Below are positions 19,613 to 27,980 of a stretch of DNA of 64,000 nucleotides, piece by piece. The stretch lies in the NCBI GenBank assembly GCA_016280595.1, contig JAEEHB010000029.1:16809-80808 (forward strand). The letters are read 5' to 3'. Below the pieces are notes generated by a model. That model saw only the letters and a list, made by a program, of their open reading frames with translations. It made no database searches and was not told the origin of the DNA. Every line of letters starts with the position of its first letter. Positions within the stretch are counted from its first letter, which is position 1. The DNA is from Clostridiaceae bacterium (GTDB lineage Bacteria; Bacillota; Clostridia; Oscillospirales; Acutalibacteraceae). The translations under genes were made by a program, and so were the position numbers.

Positions 19613-20474
19613 AAATGTGATTGAATTCAGAAACGCCGTGAAAGACTACGGTGATTTCAGGCTTGATAATATCAGTTTCGCCGTGCCGGAAGGCAGCGTA
19701 TGCGGCTTCATCGGGCAAAACGGCGCGGGCAAAACTACGGCTATCTCTCTGCTGCTCGACCTCATAAAAAGGGATGCGGGCGAGGTTTACCTTTTCGGTC
19801 AGCCCGTTGACGGAAAGCACGCCTCTCTGAGAGAAGACGTGGGCGTGGTCTTTGATGAGATGGGCTTTCACGAGTTTCTCACCGCAAAGCAGATAAACAC
19901 CATACTCAAAAACTCATACAAAAACTGGAATGAGGAAACCTTCTTCGAAAACCTCAAAAAATTCTCACTGCCCTTAAACAAGCCCTGCGGCGCGTTTTCA
20001 AGGGGAATGAGGATGAAACTGCAGATTGCCGCGGCGCTCTCGCACAATGCGAAACTGCTTGTGATGGACGAGCCGACAAGCGGACTTGACCCGATTGTGA
20101 GAAACGAAATAATGCAGATTTTCAGGGAATACGAAATGCAGGAGGACCACACCATACTGCTCTCATCCCATATCACGGGCGACCTTGAAAAGATTGCGGA
20201 CGAAGTTGTATTCATCGACGGCGGCAGAATAGTGCTCGCGGGCAACAAGGATGAAATTCTCGAAAAGCACGCCCTGCTCAGATGCTCAAACGAATATGCC
20301 GGCGGCATAAGCAAATCGGTTGTTGTTTACTCTCAGCCGGGCGCCTACGGCACCGAAATACTCGTAAATGATGCCGACGCGTGCAGGAAACTTTATCCCG
20401 ACGCGGTAATTGAAAACGCGACGCTCGAAGAAATAATGATTTACTATGTAAATAAATCGAAGGCGGGTGCCTGA
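19605..20474 (+). CDS. ABC transporter ATP-binding protein
   Basis: Walker A GQNGAGKTT, signature-like FSRGMRMKLQIAAALSHNAKLLVMDEPTSGLDP, H-loop LLSSHI; start set at ATG 19605. Confidence 0.95.
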   Translation: MAENVIEFRNAVKDYGDFRLDNISFAVPEGSVCGFIGQNGAGKTTAISLLLDLIKRDAGEVYLFGQPVDGKHASLREDVGVVFDEMGFHEFLTAKQINTILKNSYKNWNEETFFENLKKFSLPLNKPCGAFSRGMRMKLQIAAALSHNAKLLVMDEPTSGLDPIVRNEIMQIFREYEMQEDHTILLSSHITGDLEKIADEVVFIDGGRIVLAGNKDEILEKHALLRCSNEYAGGISKSVVVYSQPGAYGTEILVNDADACRKLYPDAVIENATLEEIMIYYVNKSKAGA

Positions 20475-20475
20475 A

Positions 20476-21225
20476 ATGAAAGGCCTGATTGTAAAAGATA
20501 TATACTGCCTTAAAAAGCAGCTGACGACCTACGCTTTCATCATTTTCGGAGTGGTCTCGGTGGCGGTTATGTTCATTCTCAGTGAACGGTACGGTAACCT
20601 GAGCATGGCTGTATCCGAAATGGGAGAGGCCGGATTTGACATTTCCTCGATTGTAAAGACTTCGGTTATGTTCTTTATGGTGCTGCCGCTCGTATGTACC
20701 GGCAACATCGCCGATTTATTCACTTACGACAAAGCCGCTTCTTTCTATAAAACAGCGGCGTCGCTTCCGCTTGGCACCGAAAAACGCGTGCTCTCGAAAT
20801 TCATAACATCGTTTGTGTTTCTTGCCGTCGGTCTCGCCGTAGATATCGCGATGGCGGCAGTTATCTCGGCTGTATCGGATATAATGTCATTTTCAAAATG
20901 CGCGGGTATACTTGTTTCGCTCACGGCGGTTATGGTTATCTTCCTCTCTCTCGTGATAACTCTCAACTACGCGGGGGTGGCACCGCTTTATTCAACTGCG
21001 ACTCCTCTTGCCGCGGCAGTCATTGTTTTTCTGATTGCGAAAATCAAAGATATGATAACCGCGCTTTCGGGCGATGATTTCAGCAGTATGGCGCGCTTTT
21101 TCAGAAGCGTTTTAAACGCGCTCGAAACAAAGTTTTATCTGTTTGCCGCCGCCGCGGCGCTCACCGCCGCCGCCTGCTTCTTCATCTCGGTACGGCTGGC
21201 AAAGAGAAAGAGAGGTGTGGCATAA
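20476..21225 (+). CDS. ABC-2 type permease
   Basis: Polytopic membrane protein MKGLIVKDIYCLKKQLTTYAFIIFGVVSV..., overlaps in an operon with the ATPase. Confidence 0.8.
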   Translation: MKGLIVKDIYCLKKQLTTYAFIIFGVVSVAVMFILSERYGNLSMAVSEMGEAGFDISSIVKTSVMFFMVLPLVCTGNIADLFTYDKAASFYKTAASLPLGTEKRVLSKFITSFVFLAVGLAVDIAMAAVISAVSDIMSFSKCAGILVSLTAVMVIFLSLVITLNYAGVAPLYSTATPLAAAVIVFLIAKIKDMITALSGDDFSSMARFFRSVLNALETKFYLFAAAAALTAAACFFISVRLAKRKRGVA

Positions 21226-21977
21226 TGGGCGGTCTGCTGTATAAAGATTTTCTTGCGGTAAAAGGCAGGAAGACTGTTATCATCATACTTGCGCTTACCG
21301 CGCTATTTCTGCTTGCGCGCATTTTTCTGCCCGGCGCGGACACCGAAAACTCCGAGGGCTTTATGTATGACGGCTTCTTGTGGACCGTGCCCGCCCTGCT
21401 GACAGTTTCGGGCATATGCCTGCCGTCTTTATGGACGAAATCACTGATTGCCTGCGATGAAAAGAAGCAGATACAGGCAATGATAAAATCCCTCCCCTCC
21501 GGCAGAAACTCCCGCATAGCGTCAAAATACATTTTTATCGCGGTTACGGTTTATGCCCTTCTCTCGGCGGAAATCATATGGTGCAAAATCTATTCTTCAT
21601 TTGCCGGCAATAACAGTTTTTCCACTCTTGTGGAAACGCTCACTTCGTTTCTGATAGTTTTCGCCAGCGCGTCAATACTCATAGCCGGATTTGAACTTCC
21701 GTTTTTCATCACACTCGGCAGTAAAAAAGCGACGGCCGTAAAAACCGCGCTGCTCGAATGCCTGTTTCTGCTCGTTATCGCCTGGATTTTCTTCGGAAAC
21801 CTGGACATTATTGGAAAACTTGATTTATTCGATTTTATCGAATGGGCAAAGAGCCACGATTTTGAAATCAACATTACCGCGGTGCTTCTGCCCGTAATTT
21901 CATCGGCGCTCTATTATCTTTCCTACAGGCTGACCTGCCGGCTGAATAAAAACAGGGAGGCGGATTATGACGGATAA
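21225..21977 (+). CDS. ABC-2 type permease (second)
   Basis: Polytopic membrane protein MGGLLYKDFLAVKGRKTVIIILALTALFLLARI..., translationally coupled. Confidence 0.75.
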   Translation: MGGLLYKDFLAVKGRKTVIIILALTALFLLARIFLPGADTENSEGFMYDGFLWTVPALLTVSGICLPSLWTKSLIACDEKKQIQAMIKSLPSGRNSRIASKYIFIAVTVYALLSAEIIWCKIYSSFAGNNSFSTLVETLTSFLIVFASASILIAGFELPFFITLGSKKATAVKTALLECLFLLVIAWIFFGNLDIIGKLDLFDFIEWAKSHDFEINITAVLLPVISSALYYLSYRLTCRLNKNREADYDG

Positions 21978-22884
21978 TAAAGAAAGAAAAATAATTCTCC
22001 GCAATCTGCTTATATACCTTGCAGTCACTTTCGGCATTTCGTGGGCTCTCTTCTTCGCGTTTGTCGTTTCCGGCAAGTCTCTGGATTTCGCAGAGAGTGA
22101 AGGGGCGGCGGACATCGCGACAACGCTCGGTATGCTCTGCCCCGCCATTGGCGTGATAATCACGAGATTTATCACCAAAGAAGGCTATACCCTCACGGGC
22201 GAGGGCTCGATGATGCTCGGCATTGACCTGAAAAACAGAAAATATATTTTCTACATAATCGCAATTCTTCTGCCGTGGATATACTCGGAAGCGGGAAACC
22301 TGCTGAAAATTATAATTCAACCCGCCTGCTTTGACAGAGAGTTTTTCCGCCTCGCCGTTCCGGATGCGCGCACCGCTTACATCTACCCGCTCATGGGTAT
22401 AGTATCCGGAGTTTTCTTTTCGATAGGCGGACTCGGTGAAGAAACAGGCTGGCGCGGCTATATGATGCCGAGAATGATTAAGCTTTTCGGCACGGCAAAG
22501 GCGGTGATTATCGGCGGAATAATCTGGGGCATATGGCACTGGCCGCTCACATACGCCGGGCACAACTTCGGCACGGATTATAAAGGCTATCCATTCGCAG
22601 GCTTTGCGGCGATGGCTCTGATGTGCGTGATTGACGGCATACTGCTCACCTTTCTCACCGTAAAAACAGGCTCCGTATGGCCTGCGGCAATAATGCACGC
22701 CGTAAACAACACAATGCCCTCTGCCCTGCAGTTTTTCATTAACCCCGAAAAAGTCACAGGTATAATGACCGACAGCGTCGTTTCTTTCCTCGTACATTTC
22801 ACGCCCGCCGCCGTTATCGCAATCGCCGTGCTCGCGGTGTGGCTGAAAAGCGAAAGAAAAGCCAAAACGCCAAAAAAGATATAA
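21967..22884 (+). CDS. CPBP-family intramembrane metalloprotease (CAAX protease-like)
   Basis: GLGEETGWRGYMMPRM...IWGIWHWPLTY...HAVNNTMPS motif order typical of CPBP/ABI proteases. Confidence 0.9.
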   Translation: MTDNKERKIILRNLLIYLAVTFGISWALFFAFVVSGKSLDFAESEGAADIATTLGMLCPAIGVIITRFITKEGYTLTGEGSMMLGIDLKNRKYIFYIIAILLPWIYSEAGNLLKIIIQPACFDREFFRLAVPDARTAYIYPLMGIVSGVFFSIGGLGEETGWRGYMMPRMIKLFGTAKAVIIGGIIWGIWHWPLTYAGHNFGTDYKGYPFAGFAAMALMCVIDGILLTFLTVKTGSVWPAAIMHAVNNTMPSALQFFINPEKVTGIMTDSVVSFLVHFTPAAVIAIAVLAVWLKSERKAKTPKKI

Positions 22885-22889
22885 AAACA

Positions 22890-22925
22890 AAGAAGGCAAG
22901 CCTCACGGCCTGCCTTCCTTTTGTT
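22890..22925. terminator. Bidirectional terminator between convergent genes
   Basis: acaaagaaggcaagcctcacggcctgccttccttttgttt. Confidence 0.75.
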
Positions 22926-22936
22926 TAATTAATCAT

Positions 22937-23929
22937 TTACACCAGTTCGAAGGTGTATTCGGAGTTTACATACCAGTTGCCGGTGAGGTAATTTACGGGC
23001 CTGATTATTACTTTGCCTTCGTAAACCTCCATCTGTGCGCCGAGACCCGACCAGGTGATACCGTACTGATTGATTATGCCGTATGTGGGCAGGCTGATGT
23101 AGGTTACGCCGTTTACCTGCTCCGCAACAGGCATATCATATTTTTCGCCGACATATTCATTTCTTATGCCGCCGTGCATATGACCGCTGATGTAGAATAC
23201 GTTATCATATTTTTCGAGTATTTCTTTCACGGGATATTCGTCCTCGGCTATGCCGCTGCCGTCCCAGATTGTATCCTCGCCGTTGATTCCGTCAAGAGGC
23301 CAGTGGCAGCAGACGAATACAGGTTTGCCCTCAGCCGTGCCCAGAGCAAGCTGCTCATCGAGGAAGTCGAGCTGCTCCTGAGTCATGCTGATTGCGTCCC
23401 AGTGTCCGCCGTCAACAACTTCGTCACCGAGCACGATGAATTTATAGCCGTTTACGTCAATCGCGTAGTAGTTTGACTCGCAGTTGTCGCCGTAAAACTC
23501 GTTATGGTATTTCACAACATTTGCGAGCGCTTCTTCACGGGTGATGTCGGTCACATCCCTGTCGCCCGCGTGACCTATATCGTGATTGCCCGCCACTATA
23601 ATCGCCTGACCGGGGCAGTAGTCTCTCATAATACCGAAGACTTTCGCGAGCGATTCCTCGTCGGCGTAGTTTGTTAAGTCTCCGCAGACCACAACGGCGT
23701 CAACGGGAGTTTTGGAGTTGCTCATTCTCCTGAGACCCTGCTTCATAAATCCGGAGCGGAAGGGGTAGTTTGCTTCCACATGCGTATCGGAAATCATCCC
23801 GACGTTGAGCAGGCAGTTATCTTCTTTGGTGTCCATCACGGGCAGCCCGATGCCTTTGTAGGGAATCAGCGTCATAAAGAGCGCGAGCAGAAAAGCCTGC
23901 GCCTTGTAAATAAATTCAGCAAAACTCAT
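22937..23929 (-). CDS. Calcineurin-like metallophosphoesterase
   Basis: GMISDTHVEANYP...VVVCGDLTNYADEE...IIVAGNHDIGH...VCCHWPLDG...YISGHMHGG. Confidence 0.92.
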   Translation of the reverse strand: MSFAEFIYKAQAFLLALFMTLIPYKGIGLPVMDTKEDNCLLNVGMISDTHVEANYPFRSGFMKQGLRRMSNSKTPVDAVVVCGDLTNYADEESLAKVFGIMRDYCPGQAIIVAGNHDIGHAGDRDVTDITREEALANVVKYHNEFYGDNCESNYYAIDVNGYKFIVLGDEVVDGGHWDAISMTQEQLDFLDEQLALGTAEGKPVFVCCHWPLDGINGEDTIWDGSGIAEDEYPVKEILEKYDNVFYISGHMHGGIRNEYVGEKYDMPVAEQVNGVTYISLPTYGIINQYGITWSGLGAQMEVYEGKVIIRPVNYLTGNWYVNSEYTFELV

Positions 23930-23965
23930 AGCGGTGTGCCTCCCTTTGATTGTTACACCAATATA

Positions 23966-24451
23966 CTACTCTGTTGCGCCGCTGAAATCAAGCAAAAAAT
24001 CCGTGTTTTCGTCAAATCTGTTTGAAAGATATTTAAGACTGCCGTCGCCTTCGTCGAGCGTGAGTTCGCTTATGTCGCCTACCGAAATCCTCGTGCCGTC
24101 GTCGGCGATAAGCGCGCCGCCGACGTCGTCCGTCTTAACAATCGTTTTAAGGGCGGTAACATATTTCCCGCCTTTCTTTTTGCCGTCGGGTATGAAATAT
24201 TCCACTCTCACGCGCGGCTTGCGGCGGATATTTTCCCGGATAACCCTTACCGTGTCGTTTATCTCATCCCGCTTTTCGCGGGTAAGTTCAAGCGGCTCAT
24301 CGGTGAATCTCGCGGTTTCGTCGATTATCTCTTCATATCCCGTAAGCGCCGCGAAGGGCGAAAACTGAGCCGCCCGGTCGTGCATACTCATTCGGGTATG
24401 CGTCTGCGAGCCCTTGTATTCTGTTTTTATAATATCGGAATAGTCGTTCAT
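23966..24451 (-). CDS. YolD-like family protein
   Basis: MHDRAAQFSPFAALTGYEEIIDETARFTDEPLEL...RREKRDEI pattern; directly downstream of a Y-family polymerase. Confidence 0.8.
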   Translation of the reverse strand: MNDYSDIIKTEYKGSQTHTRMSMHDRAAQFSPFAALTGYEEIIDETARFTDEPLELTREKRDEINDTVRVIRENIRRKPRVRVEYFIPDGKKKGGKYVTALKTIVKTDDVGGALIADDGTRISVGDISELTLDEGDGSLKYLSNRFDENTDFLLDFSGATE

Positions 24452-24453
24452 TG

Positions 24454-25944
24454 TTATCCCCTGTGCCCGCCTACGGAGCCGTTTCTCTCAATGGCTGTGG
24501 CATCCTCTTCAAAATCGTGCGCCTTCAGAATTGCGTTTCTGCCGTATTTATTCTGAATGCCGATTATCGTATCCTGTATGGCGCGCTCTTTTTCGTTTTT
24601 TTCTTTTTTCTCTGCAATTTCTTCCTCGCAGGCAAAGCCTTCAAAGAAATTGAGCTGCTCGTAAATCTGCTCTTTTGCCGCTTTTTCGGTCATAATATGA
24701 TTTGCGACCACATAGATGCGCCTTACGGTGAGTTCTTTTTCCGTTATCGAGTCAAAAAGTTCAACCGTTTTCTGCATAATCAACTTCGATGAACTTGTAA
24801 ATGAGCCGAGATTTATTGAGCCGTGCGATTTTTCGGGCGCGGGTCTGCCGTAATGATCCTCTTTTATCCTGCGGGCGCATTTTCCGTCTTTTACGTTTTC
24901 ATTGTCATAGCAGATGGTCAGCACAATCTGATCCGTCACGAGCCGCTTTTCAACTAGGTCGAGCACGAGTTTATCGGTCATTTCCCTGCAGACGAGTTTC
25001 GCCTTTTCAAACGGATAGGGGCGCTTGAGCACCTGCCCTGACGAGAGCGAGCGGCTCTCAGGCGTGTAGCCCTTTATATCCTTCATGCCGACGGGTTCGT
25101 ATCCCCAGGCGTGGTCAATCAGCAGCTCGGCATTTATGCCGAACATTTTGTAGAACAGCGCCTCGTTCTTTATTGAGCAGCGCGCGACATCGCCCATAGT
25201 GAAAAGCCCCACGCGCTCGAGTTTTTGCGAGTATCCCCTGCCTATGCGCCAGAAATCCGTGAGCGGACGGTGATTCCAGAGTTTTTCCCTGTAGGAAATC
25301 TCGTCGAGTTCGGCGATTCTCACCCCGAATCTGTCCGCCTTCATATGCTTCGCCTCAATGTCCATGGCGATTTTGCACAGATACATATTGGTGCCTATGC
25401 CCGCCGTCGCGGTGATTCCCGTTTCGGCGTAAACCTCGCTGACAAGTTTGCGGGCAAACTCCCGCGCGGTCATTTTGTATAAAACAAGGTAATCGGTGGC
25501 GTCAATGAACACCTCGTCAATCGAATAAACGTGGATATCTTCCGGCGCGACGAATCTGAGATAGACTTCATAAATCTGCGAACTCACCTGCATATATTTG
25601 TGCATCTGCGGGGTGGCGGTGATGTAGCCGAGTTTTAAGGATTTGTCCGCCTTGAGTTCCCTGTCAGAAAAAGATTCGCCCGAAAACTTTCTGCCGGGCG
25701 CGTCCATAAGGCGAAGTCCGTTCACCTCGTTTATGCGCTGAATCGCCTCAAACAGCCGCGCCCTGCCGGAAATCCCGTATGCCTTGAGCGAAGGAGTGAC
25801 GGCGAGGCAGATAGTTTTTTCCGTGCGCGAAAGGTCGGCGACCACGAGATTTGTATCAAGCGGGTCAAGCCCTCTCTCAACGCATTCCACGGACGCGTAA
25901 AATGATTTAAGGTCAATTGCGATATATGTTCTGCCGGTGTCCAC
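24454..25944 (-). CDS. Y-family DNA polymerase (UmuC/DinB-like)
   Basis: AIDLKSFYASVECVERGLDPLDTNLVVADLSRTEKTICLAVTPSLKAYG...YSIDEVFIDATDY...TATAGIGTNMYLCKIAMD...FWRIGRGYSQKLERVGLFTMGDVAR; GTG 25944 with strong RBS AAAGGAGGTGA chosen over the longer supplied ORF. Confidence 0.93.
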   Translation of the reverse strand: MDTGRTYIAIDLKSFYASVECVERGLDPLDTNLVVADLSRTEKTICLAVTPSLKAYGISGRARLFEAIQRINEVNGLRLMDAPGRKFSGESFSDRELKADKSLKLGYITATPQMHKYMQVSSQIYEVYLRFVAPEDIHVYSIDEVFIDATDYLVLYKMTAREFARKLVSEVYAETGITATAGIGTNMYLCKIAMDIEAKHMKADRFGVRIAELDEISYREKLWNHRPLTDFWRIGRGYSQKLERVGLFTMGDVARCSIKNEALFYKMFGINAELLIDHAWGYEPVGMKDIKGYTPESRSLSSGQVLKRPYPFEKAKLVCREMTDKLVLDLVEKRLVTDQIVLTICYDNENVKDGKCARRIKEDHYGRPAPEKSHGSINLGSFTSSSKLIMQKTVELFDSITEKELTVRRIYVVANHIMTEKAAKEQIYEQLNFFEGFACEEEIAEKKEKNEKERAIQDTIIGIQNKYGRNAILKAHDFEEDATAIERNGSVGGHRG

Positions 25945-25959
25945 TTCTTCACCTCCTTT

Positions 25960-25972
25960 GGACAGTATGTCC
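25960..25972. promoter_or_regulatory. Inverted repeat, operator candidate for the PolY-YolD operon
   Basis: GGACAGTATGTCC (GGACA-N3-TGTCC) between the -10-like element and the RBS. Confidence 0.45.
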
Positions 25973-25982
25973 ACGCACATAT

Positions 25983-26009
25983 ATTATACGATTTGCGCGC
26001 TTTTGTCAA
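25983..26009 (-). promoter_or_regulatory. Putative promoter of the PolY-YolD operon
   Basis: Minus strand TTGACA (26009-26004) - 15 bp - TATAAT (25988-25983); the spacer is short. Confidence 0.5.
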
Positions 26010-26078
26010 GGGGGCGCAAAACATTTGCAAAACTGCGCATTATGTGATAAAATGTCGCCGGAAAGAGAGGGCGGCACT

Positions 26079-27053
26079 ATGATATCAGTTATTGTCCCCG
26101 TTTATAAAACAGAAAAATACCTGCGCAAGTGTGTTGACAGCATCCTCGCGCAGACTTATACAGACCTTGAAATCATCCTCGTTGATGACGGCTCACCCGA
26201 TAACTGCGCCCGGATTTGCGATGAATACGCGCAGAAGGATTCGCGCATAAAAGTTATTCACCGGGCAAACGGCGGGCTCTCCGCCGCGAGAAATTCCGGG
26301 CTTGATATTGCAAGAGGCGAATATGTCGCTTTTATCGACAGTGATGATTATATTGACCACGGTTATCTTGAAACCCTCGTCTCCTGCCTCACGGACGGCG
26401 CAGATATGGCAATCTGCGGGTTTATTAAGGAAACGGAAAACGGTGAACCAATCACGCTTTACGGCAACGGAAGCGGTGAATCTGTACCGATGAGTCACGG
26501 GCAGGCGTTTTCCGCGCTCTGCGGCAGAAGACTTTTCGGCTTTTCCGCCTGGGGCAAACTTGTGCGCAGGGATATTGCCGCCGCTCACCCGTTTCCTGAG
26601 GGCAGGCTGTTTGAGGATGTTTTCACCGTCTATAAATACATCGGTGATTCCTGCACAACTGTATATACCGGCAAAGCCGTATATCACTATGTTGCCCACT
26701 CCGGGAGCATAACACACAGCGGGTGGAACGGCAGATACTATGACCTGATGGACGCCTCCCGCGAGTTTGTTGATTATATTGATGCCAATTATCCCGCCCT
26801 GCACAGCGAAGCGGTTTTCAGATATTTCCTCTCGGCAAACACCCTTTATAAATTTGCTTATTCGAGCCCGGATTTTGTAAAAGCCGTTGAGCCGTGCCGC
26901 AAGAGCCTCAGGGTAATGCGGAAAGGGCTTGATATGAAAAAAATACCGGTAAACTACCGCATAAAATTTATGCTGATGATTGTTTCGCCGCGTGCGCACA
27001 GGCTGCTTAACACTGTGCTTGCATCGGATTTTGTAAGAAAAATCAGAAAATAA
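26079..27053 (+). CDS. Glycosyltransferase family 2
   Basis: MISVIVPVYKTEKYLRKCVDSILAQTYTDLEIILVDDGSPDNCARICDEYA...NGGLSAARNSGLDIARGEYVAFIDSDD; start corrected to ATG 26079. Confidence 0.95.
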   Translation: MISVIVPVYKTEKYLRKCVDSILAQTYTDLEIILVDDGSPDNCARICDEYAQKDSRIKVIHRANGGLSAARNSGLDIARGEYVAFIDSDDYIDHGYLETLVSCLTDGADMAICGFIKETENGEPITLYGNGSGESVPMSHGQAFSALCGRRLFGFSAWGKLVRRDIAAAHPFPEGRLFEDVFTVYKYIGDSCTTVYTGKAVYHYVAHSGSITHSGWNGRYYDLMDASREFVDYIDANYPALHSEAVFRYFLSANTLYKFAYSSPDFVKAVEPCRKSLRVMRKGLDMKKIPVNYRIKFMLMIVSPRAHRLLNTVLASDFVRKIRK

Positions 27054-27065
27054 CCCGCAGCATAT

Positions 27066-27100
27066 AAAAACGCGCTCATCAAACGATGAACGCGTTTATT
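27066..27100. terminator. Terminator hairpin
   Basis: aaacgcgctcatcaaacgatgaacgcgtttatttttt. Confidence 0.75.
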
Positions 27101-27102
27101 TT

Positions 27103-27642
27103 TTATTTCAGTTTTATGTTGAAAAGTTTTCTGTCCAGGCCGCGCCTGATAATCACGAAGTAGAAAATCGTGCCGAGCGTGAGCATCACACCGAGTTCGC
27201 CGAGAGCCACACAGCCGCCCTGAGTGAAGAAACCTACCCAGGTGAAATCGCCTTCGATGAAGAAATGCTCAATTTCCCAGCCGACTATCACGCCGTTCCA
27301 GATTGCGGGCATGAGCATTGCGAAGAGCGGATAATTGCCGATTTTCACATCCTTAAGGAAATACATGCACAGCGTCGCGCCGAGAGTGGCAAGCGAGCCG
27401 AAAATCATATCCAGCGGAAGACCGGAGCCGATGCTGTAAATGTTTGAGATGATGCACCCGATTGTGAGGCCGGGTATTGCCGCGGGGGTAAAGAGCGCGA
27501 GCACATTGAGCGCCTCCGACACTCTGAACTGCACCGCCATGGTGGTGGTGCCCGGCAGGAGGAATCCCTGCGCGTAGGTCAGCGCCGCATAGAGGGCGGC
27601 AATCTGAGCCGTGCAGGCGATGAACCTGTTTCTGCTTTTCAT
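27103..27642 (-). CDS. queT: QueT family queuosine-precursor transporter
   Basis: AALYAALTYAQGFLLPGTTTMAVQFRVSEALNVLALFTPAAIPGLTIGCIISN...LPLDMIFGSLATLGATLCMY...AIWNGVIVGWEI; preceded by a preQ1 riboswitch candidate. Confidence 0.88.
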   Translation of the reverse strand: MKSRNRFIACTAQIAALYAALTYAQGFLLPGTTTMAVQFRVSEALNVLALFTPAAIPGLTIGCIISNIYSIGSGLPLDMIFGSLATLGATLCMYFLKDVKIGNYPLFAMLMPAIWNGVIVGWEIEHFFIEGDFTWVGFFTQGGCVALGELGVMLTLGTIFYFVIIRRGLDRKLFNIKLK

Positions 27643-27648
27643 GTTAAA

Positions 27649-27698
27649 TTGTCTCCTTAGTTTTGTTTTAAAGCGGAAGGGTATCGCGTTTTCCGCTT
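27649..27698 (-). ncRNA. PreQ1-I riboswitch candidate
   Basis: Minus strand AAGCGGAA-AACGCGATACCC-TTCCGCTT-TAAAACAAAACTAAGGAG: perfect 8-bp P1, C-rich loop end, A-rich tail running into the Shine-Dalgarno of queT. Confidence 0.78.
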
Positions 27699-27758
27699 AG
27701 GTCAGGATGGTTTCGAACTGACGCGCGTATTTTACAGGAAATGAGTGTAAATGTCAAG

Positions 27759-27815
27759 TAGCACAAGCATATATGCTTGCCGGATATAAACGACACGGAT
27801 GTATCCGTGCCCTAC
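27759..27815. repeat. Interspersed double-hairpin repeat, copy 1 (family B)
   Basis: GCAAGCATATATGCTTGC-like and CACGGATGTATCCGTG hairpins ending GCCCTAC; matches 38702-38759. Confidence 0.7.
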
Positions 27816-27880
27816 TGTCATCTTGAGCGAACGAAGTGAGTCGAAAGATCTCCGGATTCCTCGGCAGGCTCGGAATGACA
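27816..27880 (-). repeat. Interspersed palindromic repeat (family A), inverted copy
   Basis: Reverse complement TGTCATTCCGAGCCTGCCGAGGAATCCGGAGATCTTTCGACTCACTTCGTTCGCTCAAGATGACA matches the copies near 37188-38055 and 39531. Confidence 0.85.
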
Positions 27881-27980
27881 AATCTTATCATCGGCCCTCT
27901 TCGCTGTTAAAAACCGTTTGCATTATTTTATATAATATGTTAATATAAAATGAATTACTATAATACATCCGAGGTTTGTT

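Noticed and set aside
21874-22899. 341-aa minus-strand ORF
   Set aside because: Antisense to the CPBP protease gene with its EETGWRG motif; His/Cys/Arg-rich shadow translation
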